A DNA stretch of 64,000 nucleotides from positions 176,677-240,676 of the forward strand of contig JBBHKE010001064.1 of assembly GCA_037447655.1 (NCBI GenBank), given 5' to 3'. Under the pieces are notes generated by a model. The model saw nothing but the letters and a program-made list of their open reading frames with translations, did not search any database and was not told the DNA's origin. This document shows positions 1 to 10,320 of this stretch, one piece after another (within the stretch, counting starts at the first letter, position 1; each line of letters opens with the position of its first letter). The position numbers and the translations under genes were made by a program. The stretch comes from Zygnema cylindricum. Its lineage: Eukaryota; Streptophyta; Zygnematophyceae; Zygnematales; Zygnemataceae.

Positions 1-190
1 ATCTCCGTATGCCGCCAAAAATCTCACTTCGTGTGGCGGCTATAATGCCGGCCGTCCGATCAAAACATATTATACACGGTTTCAGATTCGCGTACATGCA
101 GAAATTGCTCCTTTTGGTTAGTTTGCTGTTAATTAGCTGTTTCGTTAATGTTTATATATTTATGAAACCCGCCAGGTGTATTGTTTCGTA

Positions 191-410
191 ACGCCTTAAT
201 GGTTAAGGCGTTAGGCCATATAGAATCTAGAGGTCACAAGTTCAAATGTAGACTTAGGCATCATTTTAGTAAAATACCCTTTACTTCAAAAACTGCCACT
301 TTTTAAATATGGCGGCAGCCATGGCGCGCCTTTGATCCTCACTCTCTTTCTTTAAAACAAAACTAAAATAGGGAAGTGAACTATTAATTACCTCTTTTCA
401 ACAGTAAAAG
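191..410 (+). repeat. tRNA-derived SINE, copy 1
   Basis: The head contains a pol III A-box (TGGTTAAGGCG, 200-210) and a degenerate B-box (AGTTCAAATGT, 239-249). It is followed by a body ending near a T-rich stretch and the motif CTTTTCAACA. The same head, the TTTTRGTAAAATRCCC linker and the same tail recur at 55,282-55,510, so this is a dispersed family of about 220 bp and not a tRNA gene. The body includes an AAACTAAAATAGGGA segment that matches copy 2. It is likely transcribed by RNA polymerase III if at all. Boundaries are approximate because no target duplication was resolved. Confidence 0.6.
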
Positions 411-1404
411 ACATGCGTCGTCACTTAAAAAACACAACAAGTGTTTTTCTGAAAAGCGTCGACATCCACATACGTGTGTCACACAATGGACGAGACAAAG
501 CAGTTGCGACGCAGATGGGACAAAGCAGCTAAGATGGACAAGGCAGCTGCGGTTACTTTTGGATATGATTTGGTAGAGGACGACGTAGCTGCTACGAAGC
601 TATGGTGACGTTGAATATGATCCGGAACGGGACATCGCAGCTGCAGTTGATATGAATCAAGTCAATGGACGAGATTCATAACAGGATCAGAAGTGATTTG
701 CTAGCAGGTGGTTTCGTAACATCTAGATGGACGTATCCGGACAATAGTAACCAAGCCGGTGGCAAGTAGTAGTACAATCAATCATTATTAATCTCTCAAT
801 AATATTGAGTTTACATGGAAGAATCAGCTTTAGCGTGATTAGGAGAACTTAGATCTTAGTAGTAGTTTGGTTTTTTGACGTATCTCTTTGGAAAACTTGT
901 ATCAGAAATACAACACTAAATAATATGAAAACTAGGAGTAGAAACTCATTACGAGTATAAGACTTAGGACTTAGAACATTTTGTGTATCCAGACTTCTAG
1001 AATGTGTAATCTTTAAATTGTTTTTGGGAAACTCCTGAGTTGCATATCTTCGTGTATATTATATCAATTGGGGTGAAACTTTAGGAGTTGTCAATCTTTG
1101 TTATATTCAATATTGTGGTTTAGTTTTAAGCAAGTTGAAAAGTTGTATCAGATTTGGTGAGCTGCAGAAAACAACAGTTTGGTAAGATTCTTGCTTAGCT
1201 TCTGCGAGTGAATTTTCTACTTCTGCTACTGTTGCTCCTCCACCTGAACATGTGGTCGTAGAACAACACATGGAAGCATAAGAGCGCACCAAATCAGCTA
1301 GTCAGCTAGTCTCACTGTATCGCGATGTTGGACTAACGCCGCATGGCAGTATAGTATCCCGATGTTGGACTAGCGCTGCATGGCAGTATAGCAGTGCAGC
1401 AACT
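411..1404. other. Non-coding interval, probable decayed LTR/flank
   Basis: No convincing coding sequence is seen. The interval lies directly downstream of the minus-strand copia RNase H and is where that element's 3' LTR should be, but I could not align it to the other LTRs. A two-copy tandem repeat with a 37-bp period lies at 1,322-1,395 (GATGTTGGACTARCGC...GGCAGTATAG). Confidence 0.4.
1322..1395. repeat. 37-bp tandem duplication
   Basis: Two adjacent copies begin with GATGTTGGACTA at 1,324 and 1,361 and end with GCATGGCAGTATAG. They differ at only a few positions. The repeat sits just past the 3' end of the minus-strand copia pol region. Confidence 0.7.
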
Positions 1405-1407
1405 CAG

Positions 1408-1920
1408 CTAGTCACCGAGTCCCACTACATCCCTACAATAATTCAACTTTGGAGTTGGAAGAGCTTTAGTGAGCATGTTAGGAATCATTTTTGCATCTGG
1501 CAAATAACATAATTTATTCCCTCGAGAAAACACCTTTTCTCTTACCAAGAGTAATCTTACAACTATGTGCTTGCTTTTGAAGTGGTGACTTGGGTTAGAA
1601 GCAATGCCAATGGCGGCCTGGTTATCACACCAAATCACTTGTGGAACAACCTGCATGTATCCGAATTCTTGCAACATGGATTTTACCCATAAGCGCTCTG
1701 TGGGGGTCGAGCTTCTTGCTATGTATTTTGACTCTATTGTCGACTGTGTCGTGACCTTTTGAAGTTTAATGTTGTAGTAGCAAGTCGCGTTCCCAATTTG
1801 CAAAACAAATCCCGTGGTGGATTTATGGCTTGGCATGTCGCCATAGCTTCCATCACTCCATGTTTGCAACTTCACTTCGCCTCCGCCTAGTGTGAGTTTG
1901 AGGTCTTTTGTTCCTGCCAA
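1408..1920 (-). pseudogene. Copia RNase H domain, open 170-codon fragment
   Basis: This is the C-terminal ribonuclease H module of copia relic M1. It is open for 170 codons. Visible family landmarks are WSDGSYGDMPSHKSTTGFV near the start, WCDNQAAIGIASNPSHHFKSKHI in the middle (cited here as a region, residues about 97-119), and LPDAKMIPNMLTKALPTPK at the C-terminus. In copia elements this enzyme removes genomic RNA and leaves the polypurine primer. The Asp residues of the first and third motifs are present. The module is cut off from its reverse transcriptase by upstream frameshifts, so it is a remnant of a larger polyprotein. Confidence 0.85.
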
Positions 1921-1970
1921 ATATCTTAAGACTCTTCTTGCTGTATCACGGTCAGATTTTCTCCGATTTT

Positions 1971-2664
1971 CTAGATTGTGCTCAATACCCCAACTGTTGC
2001 AAAAATGTCAAGTTGAGTAGAGTTCATGAAATTTATTAAACTTCCCACAATTTTTATGTAAAGTATTAGTGTCATAGGATCATCCTCCACTGACTCTAAA
2101 TACTCACTAACGATAACGTCTAGTTCTCTCTCTTCTCCCTCTAACTTTTGCCGAAACTCCATTGGAGTTAAACTTCCTTTTGCCCCTCGCATTCGATACT
2201 CATCTAACATGTTTCCAATAGCCTATTTTTGAGTCAATTTTATTAAATCTCTTATTTGTGTCCCTATTTACAAGAATACCAAAAATATATTTCGCCTCAC
2301 CAAGGTCTTTCATCTGGCACCGTGAATTTAAGGTTGTTTTGAAATTATTAATTTCAGCCATTGATTTGCTAATTAATAGTAAATCATCTTCATACATCGC
2401 TATGTACATTGTCCTATCCTCACCCTTTAGAACGTTGACAAAATGATCAGAGCTTATGCTTTGAAATTTTACGTTAGTTAAGAATTTATGAAGCTTCAAA
2501 TTCCATTGCATAAGGGCCTGTTTTAGAGCAAACAGAGATTTTTAACAATTTGCATACTAAGTGCTATTTTCCTGGCTCTGCATACATTTCACGTTGCTAC
2601 ATGAAAATGGTCTCTTCTAGCTCTCCATGCAAGAAGGGCGTTTTTACATCTATCTCATGTATTT
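1971..2664 (-). pseudogene. Copia reverse transcriptase, C-terminal half (broken)
   Basis: In three shifting frames this stretch encodes palm and thumb sequences of copia reverse transcriptase: an FLHGELEE-like motif near 2,640, WNLKLHKFL near 2,500, the polymerase box as MYEDDLLLIS near 2,390, and MKDLGEAKYIFGI near 2,310. The usual YVDD signature reads YEDD, although both catalytic aspartates remain. In-frame stops occur in the FLHGELEE region, and a frame change near 2,200 leads into the RNase H linker. The first part of this enzyme lies at 3,672-3,893, on the far side of the inserted LTR. Confidence 0.8.
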
Positions 2665-3671
2665 CTATTTAAATAACTAAATTTATTGAGCATTTTCTAG
2701 GTATAAATAGATTAGTGAAAATAGAAAAAAATAGCGCAAATAGTCTGCCTCCACCGCTTCTCTCTAGCCCCTATACTTGTTGTAGTCACTGAAAGAGAGA
2801 GAGAGTGGTGGAGCCATGGCTGCCTCAACTCTAAAAGGAGGACTAAAGAGCAACATAAGTCACTCTTAACAAAAGGTTGAGTCCGACAAGACTCAAACCT
2901 CTGACCAGCACAGCGAGGCGTAGCCGTTAGCTCTAACCGGTCTGTCGTAGGAGTTCGTTAAATTACATAAGGTGTGATATTTATTTAAACTGTGTTGTGA
3001 TCTCTAATCTGATAAACGGAAATACGAAAAAAAGGACATAGAACTTGTTAATTTATAGTGCGAACATGATCTCGCACAAAACAAATGAATCGGACATTAA
3101 AACATGAATCGGACAACGACGAACATTAAAAGTCGTTTTTTATCCAACGACACATGTCGCAGCCGAGATCTCGAAATGGTCAGGTTGGCGGTTTTGAGAC
3201 GCGACAAGATTGGCCCCACGTGGAGAGATAACATTTGAAAGCGGAAATCTCGACGACATAAGATCGAGTAAAAAAGAGACACGCGTCCACTTAATGGCCT
3301 TGTCGTACCCAGGTCGTACAGAAAGGACATCGGCCGTAGTACCTATAGTCAAATGATTGGAACGTACTGTAGTAGATAGGGGTTGTGAAAGGGGTTTGGG
3401 ACTTAACGTTTTTTAGTAGGCAGCAACCTCTCTCTTTGAGAGTTTGTATAAATTGGCATTTTTGCTGCTTCATAACTTATCGCGTGGTTGGGCGTTTCTA
3501 TTGACTCTTTCTGTTGTGGACTCAGGGGAGTCTAGACTGCATACGGGTTCAATTAGTTTGAAAAAATGTTTGTTTGATCAGCAGTGGTTGTAATCGAAAG
3601 AGGGATAGTAAAAACTACCTAGAGGCTTCCTGAAATATGTAGTCCAATGGAGGACACAATATTGCAATTTC
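2661..3671. repeat. 5-bp target-site duplication ATTTC flanking the solo LTR
   Basis: ATTTC occurs at 2,661-2,665 and again at 3,667-3,671, immediately outside the inserted LTR. Removing the insert and one copy restores a continuous reverse-transcriptase reading across the junction. A 5-bp duplication is typical of Ty1/copia integration. Confidence 0.8.
2666..3666 (+). mobile_element. Solo LTR, family L, copy 1 (1,001 bp)
   Basis: The insert splits the M1 reverse transcriptase and is bounded by a 5-bp duplication. Its first 36 bases align without gaps to the LTR that follows the polypurine tract of the right-edge copia element (from 63,811 on the minus strand). Both reach the shared block CATTTTCTAGGT. 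The 3' end is CA; the 5' end reads TA in place of the canonical TG, a single change. A TATA-like TATAAATAGA lies near 2,702. The downstream half shares the CTCAGGGGAGTC motif with copies at 54.7 and 62.9 kb. No internal coding region remains, as expected after LTR-LTR recombination. Confidence 0.75.
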
Positions 3672-3893
3672 CATATCTTCTATAGTAGCTAGGGATAGCA
3701 AAATCCTTACTATTGGAAATCTTACAACCGGAGAAAAAAATTCTTCAAAATCAATTCCTTCCTTTTTATTATACCTTTTTGCCACAAGCCTAGCCTTGTA
3801 TCTTTCAATGGTATAATCGGGATTTAACTTCACCTTGAATACCCATGTGCTGCCCATTGCTTTTCGGTCCGGAGGAAGATCCACAAGCTCCCC
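3672..3893 (-). pseudogene. Copia reverse transcriptase, N-terminal part
   Basis: This fragment encodes the fingers region of M1 reverse transcriptase: [20 protein letters not shown] at its start, then [20 protein letters not shown] and [14 protein letters not shown]. It is homologous to the B element region at 12,990-13,190. The reading ends at the solo-LTR junction, where the next residues switch from polymerase to LTR-derived sequence. Upstream linker sequence (about 3,900-4,000) continues the homology with stops. Confidence 0.85.
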
Positions 3894-3899
3894 TGTCTA

Positions 3900-4717
3900 A
3901 TCTTCCACGATCAACTTCGTTTGATCGTTAGCTGCCTCAATCTAGTGATGTCATTCAGGTTATGAGAAAGCCTCCCTAATGGTCACAGGTTCCCTTGAGG
4001 CTGCAGAGTAAGCAAAGTGGGAGTTTGCTTGCAACCGACTACTGGATTGTCTTCCCCTAAAATTTTTGAGGCTGAAATTGTCGGATCCCCCGCATTTCTC
4101 TTTTGTCTCTTTGTAGAATCCGTAGGATTCCAATTCTGGTCACCGGGTTGAAACTAAACTTGTCGAGGAACTTGGTCAGTTTCACACACCGGTGTCACCA
4201 CCAAAGGTCTTTGCATATGTGTGACAATCTCTTGTTTGCAATCGAAAATGATATATTGAATTATTTTTTGTTGCTTTTGTTTTTTTGGCATTTTAAAAAA
4301 TATATCGAGTCAAGCTCATCCTTTACAATAATATTCCTTGCAACAATTATTTTCTGTTTCTCAGATACTAAGACTCTATACCCTTAAGAGTTATCATCAT
4401 ACCCAACAAAATACTCGGAAATCCTTTCCGTTCTATTTTCCATCTTTCGTTAGATGTATATAAAATAAAATAAATTGCAACCAAAGACTATGAAATGACA
4501 AACATCTAGTTTTCTACTTGTCTAGTCATAGTAAGGTGTAGTCTCTATCGATCTTGACCCTATTCTATTCTTTGAATGCTTCAGCACAGAGTTTCGGATC
4601 CACGTCCGTATCTGTAAGCATGGACCTAAAGCTCTATGTGATAGTCATCTTTAGTATCTTTGAAACCCTATTTTGTTTCGGTGAATATGGAATAGTTAGT
4701 TGATGACTAATATCTTC
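3900..4717 (-). pseudogene. Decayed integrase C-terminal/linker region of M1
   Basis: This interval separates the M1 reverse transcriptase from its integrase core and should hold the integrase C-terminal domain and linker. Only short, frame-shifted similarity is visible. No open frame supports a separate gene. Confidence 0.5.
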
Positions 4718-5300
4718 CTATAGTAGGAAGTTTTCAAACTCTTTTGACATATATTCGTTGTTGTTGTCTGATACGAGTTCTAAAATTGGCAGACCACGTA
4801 GTTTCTCCGCCCATGCTTTGTAGTTTTGAAAGTGGATGAAGACTTCACTCTTATCTCTCAAGAAGTAGACTTTAGGAAACCTCAAAAAATCATCTGTAAA
4901 TTTAACCATAAATTTCATCCCCTTCCTCTTGGCAGATGGTATCTTTGCATGGCCGAAAACATCAGAATGAATTAGTTACAAAAGTTTAGTGGACCGGTGT
5001 TCAGATTCCTAAGGAAATGGTACTCTGTGTATTTTTCCTTGTGCACAGCCATCACACGTTTTAGCTGACCAATCTAAAAGAGTGACTCCTTCTAATTCAT
5101 GAGCATGTACCATTTTTTAAAAACTGTCAGAGGTCACATGGCCTAACCTCTTATGTCACAGCTCATGTGAAGATAATGCACCGAAATACAAAACATCATT
5201 TTCTTTAGTATCACGCATATCTATTCATACATTTTGCTGGCATCTCTAATGCATTTTTCCACAATATTTATATTCTTGCTAATTGTTGTTCCATGACAAC
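4718..5300 (-). pseudogene. Copia GAG-pre-integrase and integrase fragment of M1
   Basis: On the minus strand the pre-integrase zinc-binding pattern is readable across stops (LYFGALSSHELWHKRLGHV, then CDGCAQGK). It is followed by the integrase core with FMVKFTDDFLRFPKVYFL and the second acidic motif as SDNNNEYMSKEF in place of the usual SDNGGEY. Integrase inserts retrotransposon DNA into the genome through a DDE triad. The final Glu region is not readable here. Several in-frame stops and one frame change show it is inactive. Confidence 0.75.
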
Positions 5301-5344
5301 TTGTGCAGGTGGACCTGCAGCAGTAGTAGTAGAAGTAGACATAC

Positions 5345-6249
5345 TTAAGCAGAAGCTTTACAAGGATTCCTCACAAACAACAACTTTTGACACACTCTAA
5401 AACTTGACTCACAGATCTAATTACCCCAAGAATTGGCACACACATAGACTAGCACACACTCTGTTGATTCCCAAAATTACAGCATAAATGACCTCGTAAA
5501 CCATAAGATATGAGAGCAGCAAGTTTCCCAAAAATTGTCTTTCAATTTCCCATATTCCCAAAACAGGATACAAAAATAATTCTAAGTCATAAACTTAATG
5601 CACTTAGTGAGCTCCTATTGCTCATTAGCCAATCAGATGACCCTACCCTGAATAGTGGTACGATACTGTAGTACGACAAGGTACTCTAATGTACTTCTAA
5701 AAACCTAATTGCAACTACCCTAAAAACTAAATAGTGAAACATTATTTGATAAAACAGTAAGCAACAAGGAACTATTTCTTCAGGTATTTAGAATCTGACG
5801 CCGTACTCAAAATATTGCTTGCTTAGTCAGCCGCCATCTAGTATGTCTAACCTGTTGTGGTGATTTTGTACGGATATCTGGGGTGCTTCTAAGGCACCTC
5901 GTCACCTGTGGTCTCCACTCAAATCTCAACCGTTAACCTGATAAAATCCGACGTTAGGTTTTTGCCCTTCACAATTGTGTTCCCGGATGTCAAGTTCATT
6001 TCGCGTCCGCCCAATCTACCGAAGTCATCCGTTCGATAAGCGACATGTGTCTGGGTCCATTCCACTTTTTTTGCGTTATCTGAAATGCCGACGCGTGTCT
6101 TATATGACCGTACAAAATACTCTAGAGTAATACTTCATGTCACACTATTTAAGGTACGTATTACATCTAATTTCTCTAAAAATATTATAGGTGTTAAATC
6201 TCCCCTCACAACTCTATCTACCGAGGACAAAGCTTTGAAAACAACACTC
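5345..6249 (-). mobile_element. LTR plus leader, family K, copy 1 (minus strand)
   Basis: On the minus strand a polypurine tract (CTTTAGGGGAG, about 6,250-6,260) is followed by TGTTGTTTTCAAAGC. The same junction, CTTTAGGGGAG then TGTTGTTTTTGG, occurs on the plus strand at 9,521-9,545. About 0.9 kb further on the M1 gag start codon appears. This LTR therefore has a polypurine tract upstream and a gag start downstream, so it is shared between two tandem internal regions. The exact LTR end and the primer-binding site were not resolved. Confidence 0.6.
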
Positions 6250-6639
6250 CCCTAAAGCTTTAGACTCAGATAAGTTTTCCAAAAACTGACGACACAAATT
6301 ATTTCGCCCTCACCAAGCTTAACATGATGGAGGGAGAAAAAGACGTCGGGTGGATAATGGATTCCGTCACCTCATTGCATATGGGCTGGAACAAAGCGGT
6401 TTGCGGGGCGTGCTGTAGTGCAGCAATGGAGTATATATTCGAGTCGATGCGAGGGATATCGATTCGTTGTGTGATGAGGGGTGGTTAAAGGACGTTTATG
6501 TTGACGGCATGTACCGGGACTGAATGAATGGGTTTTTTGTCGGTAGCTGAAGGAAAGGCTATAAAATGGGAGGCCGTTTGGAAATGAGGAGAGTTGCTTT
6601 GGTGGGGAAAATAGAGGCCTAAACCTTTTGTACCGCATG
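6250..6639. other. Junction region between oppositely oriented copia relics
   Basis: The minus strand shows a remnant of copia 3' end and polypurine tract next to LTR K1. The plus strand begins copia element A at about 6,640. The intervening bases give no supported gene; the open frame at 6,372-6,638 has no recognisable similarity. Confidence 0.45.
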
Positions 6640-7444
6640 GACTTGGCTAATAAAACTGATTTTGCCCATACCTGTATTCCATGTGATAATGTTTTGTGGC
6701 ATAAAAGGCCTGGACATGTGCATCATGAGAGACTTAATAAGATAATCTAGCATGATATGATAGGAGTCAAACTTTGTCAAAAAAAGTCCCATGTTTGTGA
6801 TGGTTGTGCTCTCGGAAATTTTCACAAGCTTTCCCTTTCTCAAGTCGCTTACCACCAAGCCAAAAATCTTCTTGCTCTCATTCATTCAGATGTATTCGAC
6901 CCATCTAAAATTCCCTCTCTTGGTGGCACCCGATATCTTTTCACCTTTATAGATGAGTATTATCGCTATAGCCGCATATATTTTATGAAAGAGACGAGCG
7001 AAGTCTTCACTCACTTTAAACACTACAAAATCTGGGCGGGGAAACTTCAAGGCAAATCCATTCTTGCCTTGAGATGAGATAATGGTGGAGAGTATGCCTC
7101 CCATGTCTTTGCTGGTTTCTTGAAGAAAATGGTATATCTTATGAGATACTGTTCCGTACACTCCCGAACAAAATGGTGTGGCCGAGAGACTTAATCGTAA
7201 GTTGACTGAGTGTGCTCTTCCTATGATGGGTGATAAAGGTGTAAATCCAAAGTTCTCGGGTGAAGCGTTTCTTTGTGTTTTTTACATCAGAAATAGAGTG
7301 GAAAGAAGAGCAGTAAAAGATAAAACACCGTATGAAGTGTGGACAGGTAGAAAACTAAATGTCGGTCACTCTAGAGTATTTGGCAGCAAATGTTTCATCT
7401 TAGATAATCTTCTAGCACAAAGTCAGTTCACAATATATTCTTAG
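6640..7444 (+). pseudogene. Copia pre-integrase and integrase of relic A
   Basis: Pre-integrase zinc-binding residues are visible (VLWHKRPGHVHHERL, then HVCDGCALG). The core follows, with first acidic motif IHSDVFDP, FIDEYYRYSRIYF, second motif DNGGEYAS directly after a stop codon at 7,075-7,077, and third motif PEQNGVAERLNRKL (7,151-7,206) in another frame. Thus all three acidic residues of the DDE triad are still encoded, but one stop and a frameshift separate them. The integrase C-terminal GKxFG-like part (GSKCFIL near 7,385) follows. Confidence 0.85.
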
Positions 7445-7899
7445 GCTATGGTGATGAATCTGTAGGATATAGAGTGTTTAATCTTAATAAAGGTTGCCTA
7501 TAGATAGCCACGAATATTTAGATTAAGGACGAAAGTCAATCTGTTGACGTCTTTAGTATGGATGCAGTTGAGAGAAGTGAGAAAGTACAAGAGTATGTCA
7601 TTGATTAGCAGGTACCTTTTAATGCCTCCACCTCTGCTTCCTCTACCTCTCTGCCAAGTTCCTCTCAACCTCTTTGCCAAGTTCCTTTGGCTCGTCTGTT
7701 CCTTCTACCGGTGCAGCTCTACCTCCCCATCATCCATCCATTCTACGTCCTACCTTGCAGGGACCAGCAGTTCCCACGTCAGATTTTCCGAGGGGAAGAA
7801 TTCAAAGTGGTCGTGTTCGAGGCGACCGAGTGGAAAGTGCTTTTTCTGCAAGCTAAGGGGAACCGCTTAATATCCAGGAAGCTTTTTCAGCTCCTGCAA
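7445..7899 (+). pseudogene. Integrase/RT linker of relic A, frame lost
   Basis: This should be the low-conservation linker between integrase and polymerase. Three overlapping open frames (7,544-7,935) are Ser/Pro-rich and have no family signature. They are best explained as decayed linker sequence, not genes. Confidence 0.5.
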
Positions 7900-8640
7900 A
7901 TGATCATTGGATTTTGGCTGCAAACGATGAAATGAAATCAATTATGGAAGCCATAATATGGGAGCTTGTGGAGCTCCCACCGGACCAAAAAGCTTTTTGT
8001 TCTATGTGGGTCTTCAAATAAAAACTTAATGCTGACAATACAATTGAGAGGTAAAAGGCTAGATTGGATGGTAAGAGTTTTAGCTAATAAGAGGGAATTA
8101 ATTATGAAAAGACTTTCTCTCCCGTAGTTCGCTTTCCTACTGCAAAATTTTGCTATCTCTTACAGTAATAGAAGACGTGGAATTGCATCAGATGGATGTT
8201 TAGATTGCTTTCTTGCATGGTGATCTGGAGGAAGTCATTTATATGAAGCAGTCAGAGATGTATGTAGATAAAAGAAAGGAAAATGTGGTCTGTAAACTGT
8301 TGATTTCCCTGTATGGTTTGAAACAGGCTCCGCGACAATGGAATCTCAAGTTAGATGAGTTTCCAATTAATCTTGACTTTACCAAGATCAGTTCGTATCA
8401 CTCAATCTATGCAATGGAAGGTGAGAATAAAGTGATTTACGTTCTGTATATGTAGATGATTTGCTACTGATCAGTACATCTATAAATGAGATTAATGAAA
8501 TAAAATCAGCCTTGAATTCTCGTTTTGAAATGAATGACTTAGGTGAGGCTAATGACATCCTAGGAATTCAAGTAAAAAGAGACAGAAAACAAATATTTAT
8601 TTATTTGACTGAAAGAGAAGCAATAAGGTAGATGCTCAAA
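7900..8640 (+). pseudogene. Copia reverse transcriptase of relic A
   Basis: Recognisable polymerase blocks in broken frames include WELVELPPDQKA near 7,970, SPVVRFPT near 8,120, the LHGDLEEVIYMKQ block at 8,213-8,250, LYGLKQAPRQWNLKLDEF near 8,310, and MNDLGEANDILGIQ near 8,530. The YVDD catalytic box (TATGTAGATGAT, about 8,450) is present but one frame away from the preceding block, so the active site is encoded yet not readable in one protein. At least three stops precede it. Confidence 0.85.
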
Positions 8641-9425
8641 AAATTTGACATGTCAAAATCAAAGGGGAAAGCCACTCCTATGGAATTTCGGCATAAATTG
8701 GAGGGTACGGAAACGGATGGTGGTATCCTAGTTGATGATTTCTTAGATTCAACGGAGGCAAATTCTATGTCTTCCATTCCATACAGGCAGATTGTGGGAA
8801 GCCTCATTTATTTCATGAACTGTACTCGCCTAGACATCGCAGCAGTTGTTGGTGCCTTGAGCTGGAGTGTGCAAAATCCGAGGAAGTCGGATTATGTACT
8901 CGCCCAGACATCGCAGCAGTTGTTGGTGCCTTGAGCTGGAGTGTGCAAAATCCGAGGAAGTCGGATTATGATGCAGGAAAGAGAGTCTTTTGGTACCTTG
9001 CAGGAACTCGAAACCTCAGACTCGCTCTCGGTGGAGAGGAAGTCAAAATTCATACGTGGAGCGTTGTAAGCTATAGAGATATGCCCAGACGACGCTCCAC
9101 AACAAGATACATATTGAAGACTAGTGGCGGAACTTGTTGTTGGAGCAACAAACTTCAAAAGGTGACAGCTCACTCTGACATGGAGGTTGAGTACATGGCT
9201 GCAAGCTCAGCAGTCAAGTTGCTACTTTGGGTAAAATCTCTTCTCGAAAACCTCGTGTTTATGCAATATGGACTGCAAATAGTATGGTGTGACAATCACG
9301 CAGCAATAGCTATTGCATTTAATCTCAGACATCACTTAAAGAGTAATCACATTGATATCAAACTACATTTTGTCAAGGAAAAGGTGATGGGAAAAGTCCT
9401 AAAGTTGAGTTATTTATCGGATTAG
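8641..9425 (+). pseudogene. Copia RNase H region of relic A
   Basis: The connection domain (KKFDMSKSKGKATPMEF, then GSLIYFMNCTRLDIA) leads to an RNase H open for 164 codons (8,931-9,425). Landmarks are ALGGEEVKIHTW, YRDMPRRRSTTRYI, IVWCDNHAAIAIAFN and HHLKSNHID. An internal 74-bp tandem duplication shifts the frame at the start of the domain. The final motif MVADMKMKPFSAPK lies just past a stop at 9,423. Confidence 0.85.
8821..8968 (+). repeat. 74-bp tandem duplication inside relic A
   Basis: The segment starting TGTACTCGCC at 8,821 is repeated from 8,895 with one visible mismatch (TAGAC versus CAGAC). Because 74 is not a multiple of three, the second copy puts RNase H out of frame. The near-identity of the copies indicates a recent event, later than the element's inactivation or close to it. 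Confidence 0.9.
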
Positions 9426-9531
9426 CAAATGGTGGCTGATATGAAAATGAAGCCCTTCTCTGCACCCAAATTGAAGTTTTTTAGGGAGGCATGTGGCCTG
9501 AGTGGCTAGCATAGTCTAAAGCTTTAGGGGA

Positions 9532-10160
9532 GTGTTGTTTTTGGAAAGATTATCCTTTTTATGCCTCTGCTGTGAGGGAGAGAGAGTTGTTGAAGACTTA
9601 GGTTATTTTTAGCTGAGTCAGGTTTGGTAATTACCAAAATTAGTTTGACAATGAAGTTGGGAGTTCATGGATCAATCAAACTTGGGACATGCGTCATCGT
9701 TGGGGAGAAATGCGTGAGTATGTCCTCCATGGACGTACACAAATTCAGCAAGACCACATATATATATAAAGTCACATATCCTGTGCCAAATTTTTAAATT
9801 GGACGGCTGACAGCCGCCCCAAACGAATATTGACGAGGCAAGAATAGATGACGATATCTTTCCAAGTGGTTTAACGTCGGTGTAAATATTTGGTAGAACA
9901 TAATTTTGTATCTAGCGAATTAGTTCATTAGTATAGAGTATGTGATTTATGACATACGTGTTGTACACGGGTATACTCACAATATTTGTTATGTGAGGTT
10001 GTTAGACGTACGGCTAGAAAATCTTCGTACAGTTTAGTTTAGTTTCAGTTTATAAAAGTAGGACTTAGATAATTTTATTGATTTAGGAACAAATGTTATG
10101 GAAAACTGTATGTGAAGTTTTTATGTTTTTCATCTCTCAATATCTCATAGTTTGTAAGCA
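9532..10160 (+). mobile_element. LTR family K, copy 2, between relics A and B
   Basis: The LTR starts TGTTGTTTTTGGAAAG right after A's polypurine tract. It aligns along its length with copy 3 at 23,364: shared blocks are GTGAGGGAGAGAGAGTTGTT, CAAAATTAGT, GGTGTAAATATTTGGTAGAAC and ATTTAGGAACAAATG. A gag start follows at about 10,321. The element can be read as the 3' LTR of A and the 5' LTR or leader of B. The exact 3' end could not be set because no clear initiator-Met primer-binding site was seen. Confidence 0.7.
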
Positions 10161-10320
10161 CAATTGATTGAAATTTTGTGTGTGTGTTCCTTTTTATGTC
10201 ATCTACGTTGTAGTATATTTGTAAGACTATCGTGTCCCTATGCTAAAGGTTATTCTCCATCAAAATTGTTGTTTTGCCATCGGTCTTTTTGGAAGCTTCC
10301 TCAATTAATTTGTTCTATAA

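Larger units (their letters stand above)
1405..5345 (-). mobile_element. Ty1/copia relic M1 (minus strand), split by a solo LTR
   Basis: Read on the minus strand, this is an ordered but decayed copia internal region: a gag start at about 5,344 (Met-Ser-Thr-Ser-Thr-Thr), GAG-pre-integrase and integrase (about 5,240-4,718), reverse transcriptase (3,893-3,672 and 2,664-1,971) and RNase H (1,920-1,408). Most of gag and the protease are deleted, because the gag start runs almost directly into pre-integrase sequence. The reverse transcriptase is interrupted by a 1,001-bp solo LTR. Several stops and frameshifts make autonomous activity impossible. Order and domain identity follow plant Ty1/copia elements. 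Confidence 0.85.
6640..9530 (+). mobile_element. Ty1/copia relic A (plus strand), gag and protease missing
   Basis: Ordered copia modules are present: GAG-pre-integrase (6,640-6,820), integrase core (6,860-7,450), reverse transcriptase (about 7,900-8,640) and RNase H (8,640-9,430). The polypurine tract CTTTAGGGGAG follows, then LTR K2. No gag or protease was found upstream, so the 5' part is lost. Stops interrupt the integrase at 7,075, the reverse transcriptase near 8,022-8,090, and the RNase H linker near 8,630. The layout matches M1 on the opposite strand. Confidence 0.85.

Noticed and set aside
191-260. Functional tRNA gene
   Set aside because: The anticodon arm does not fold, the B-box is degenerate, and the sequence continues into a SINE body shared with 55.3 kb. 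The 55,282 copy fails for the same structural reason.
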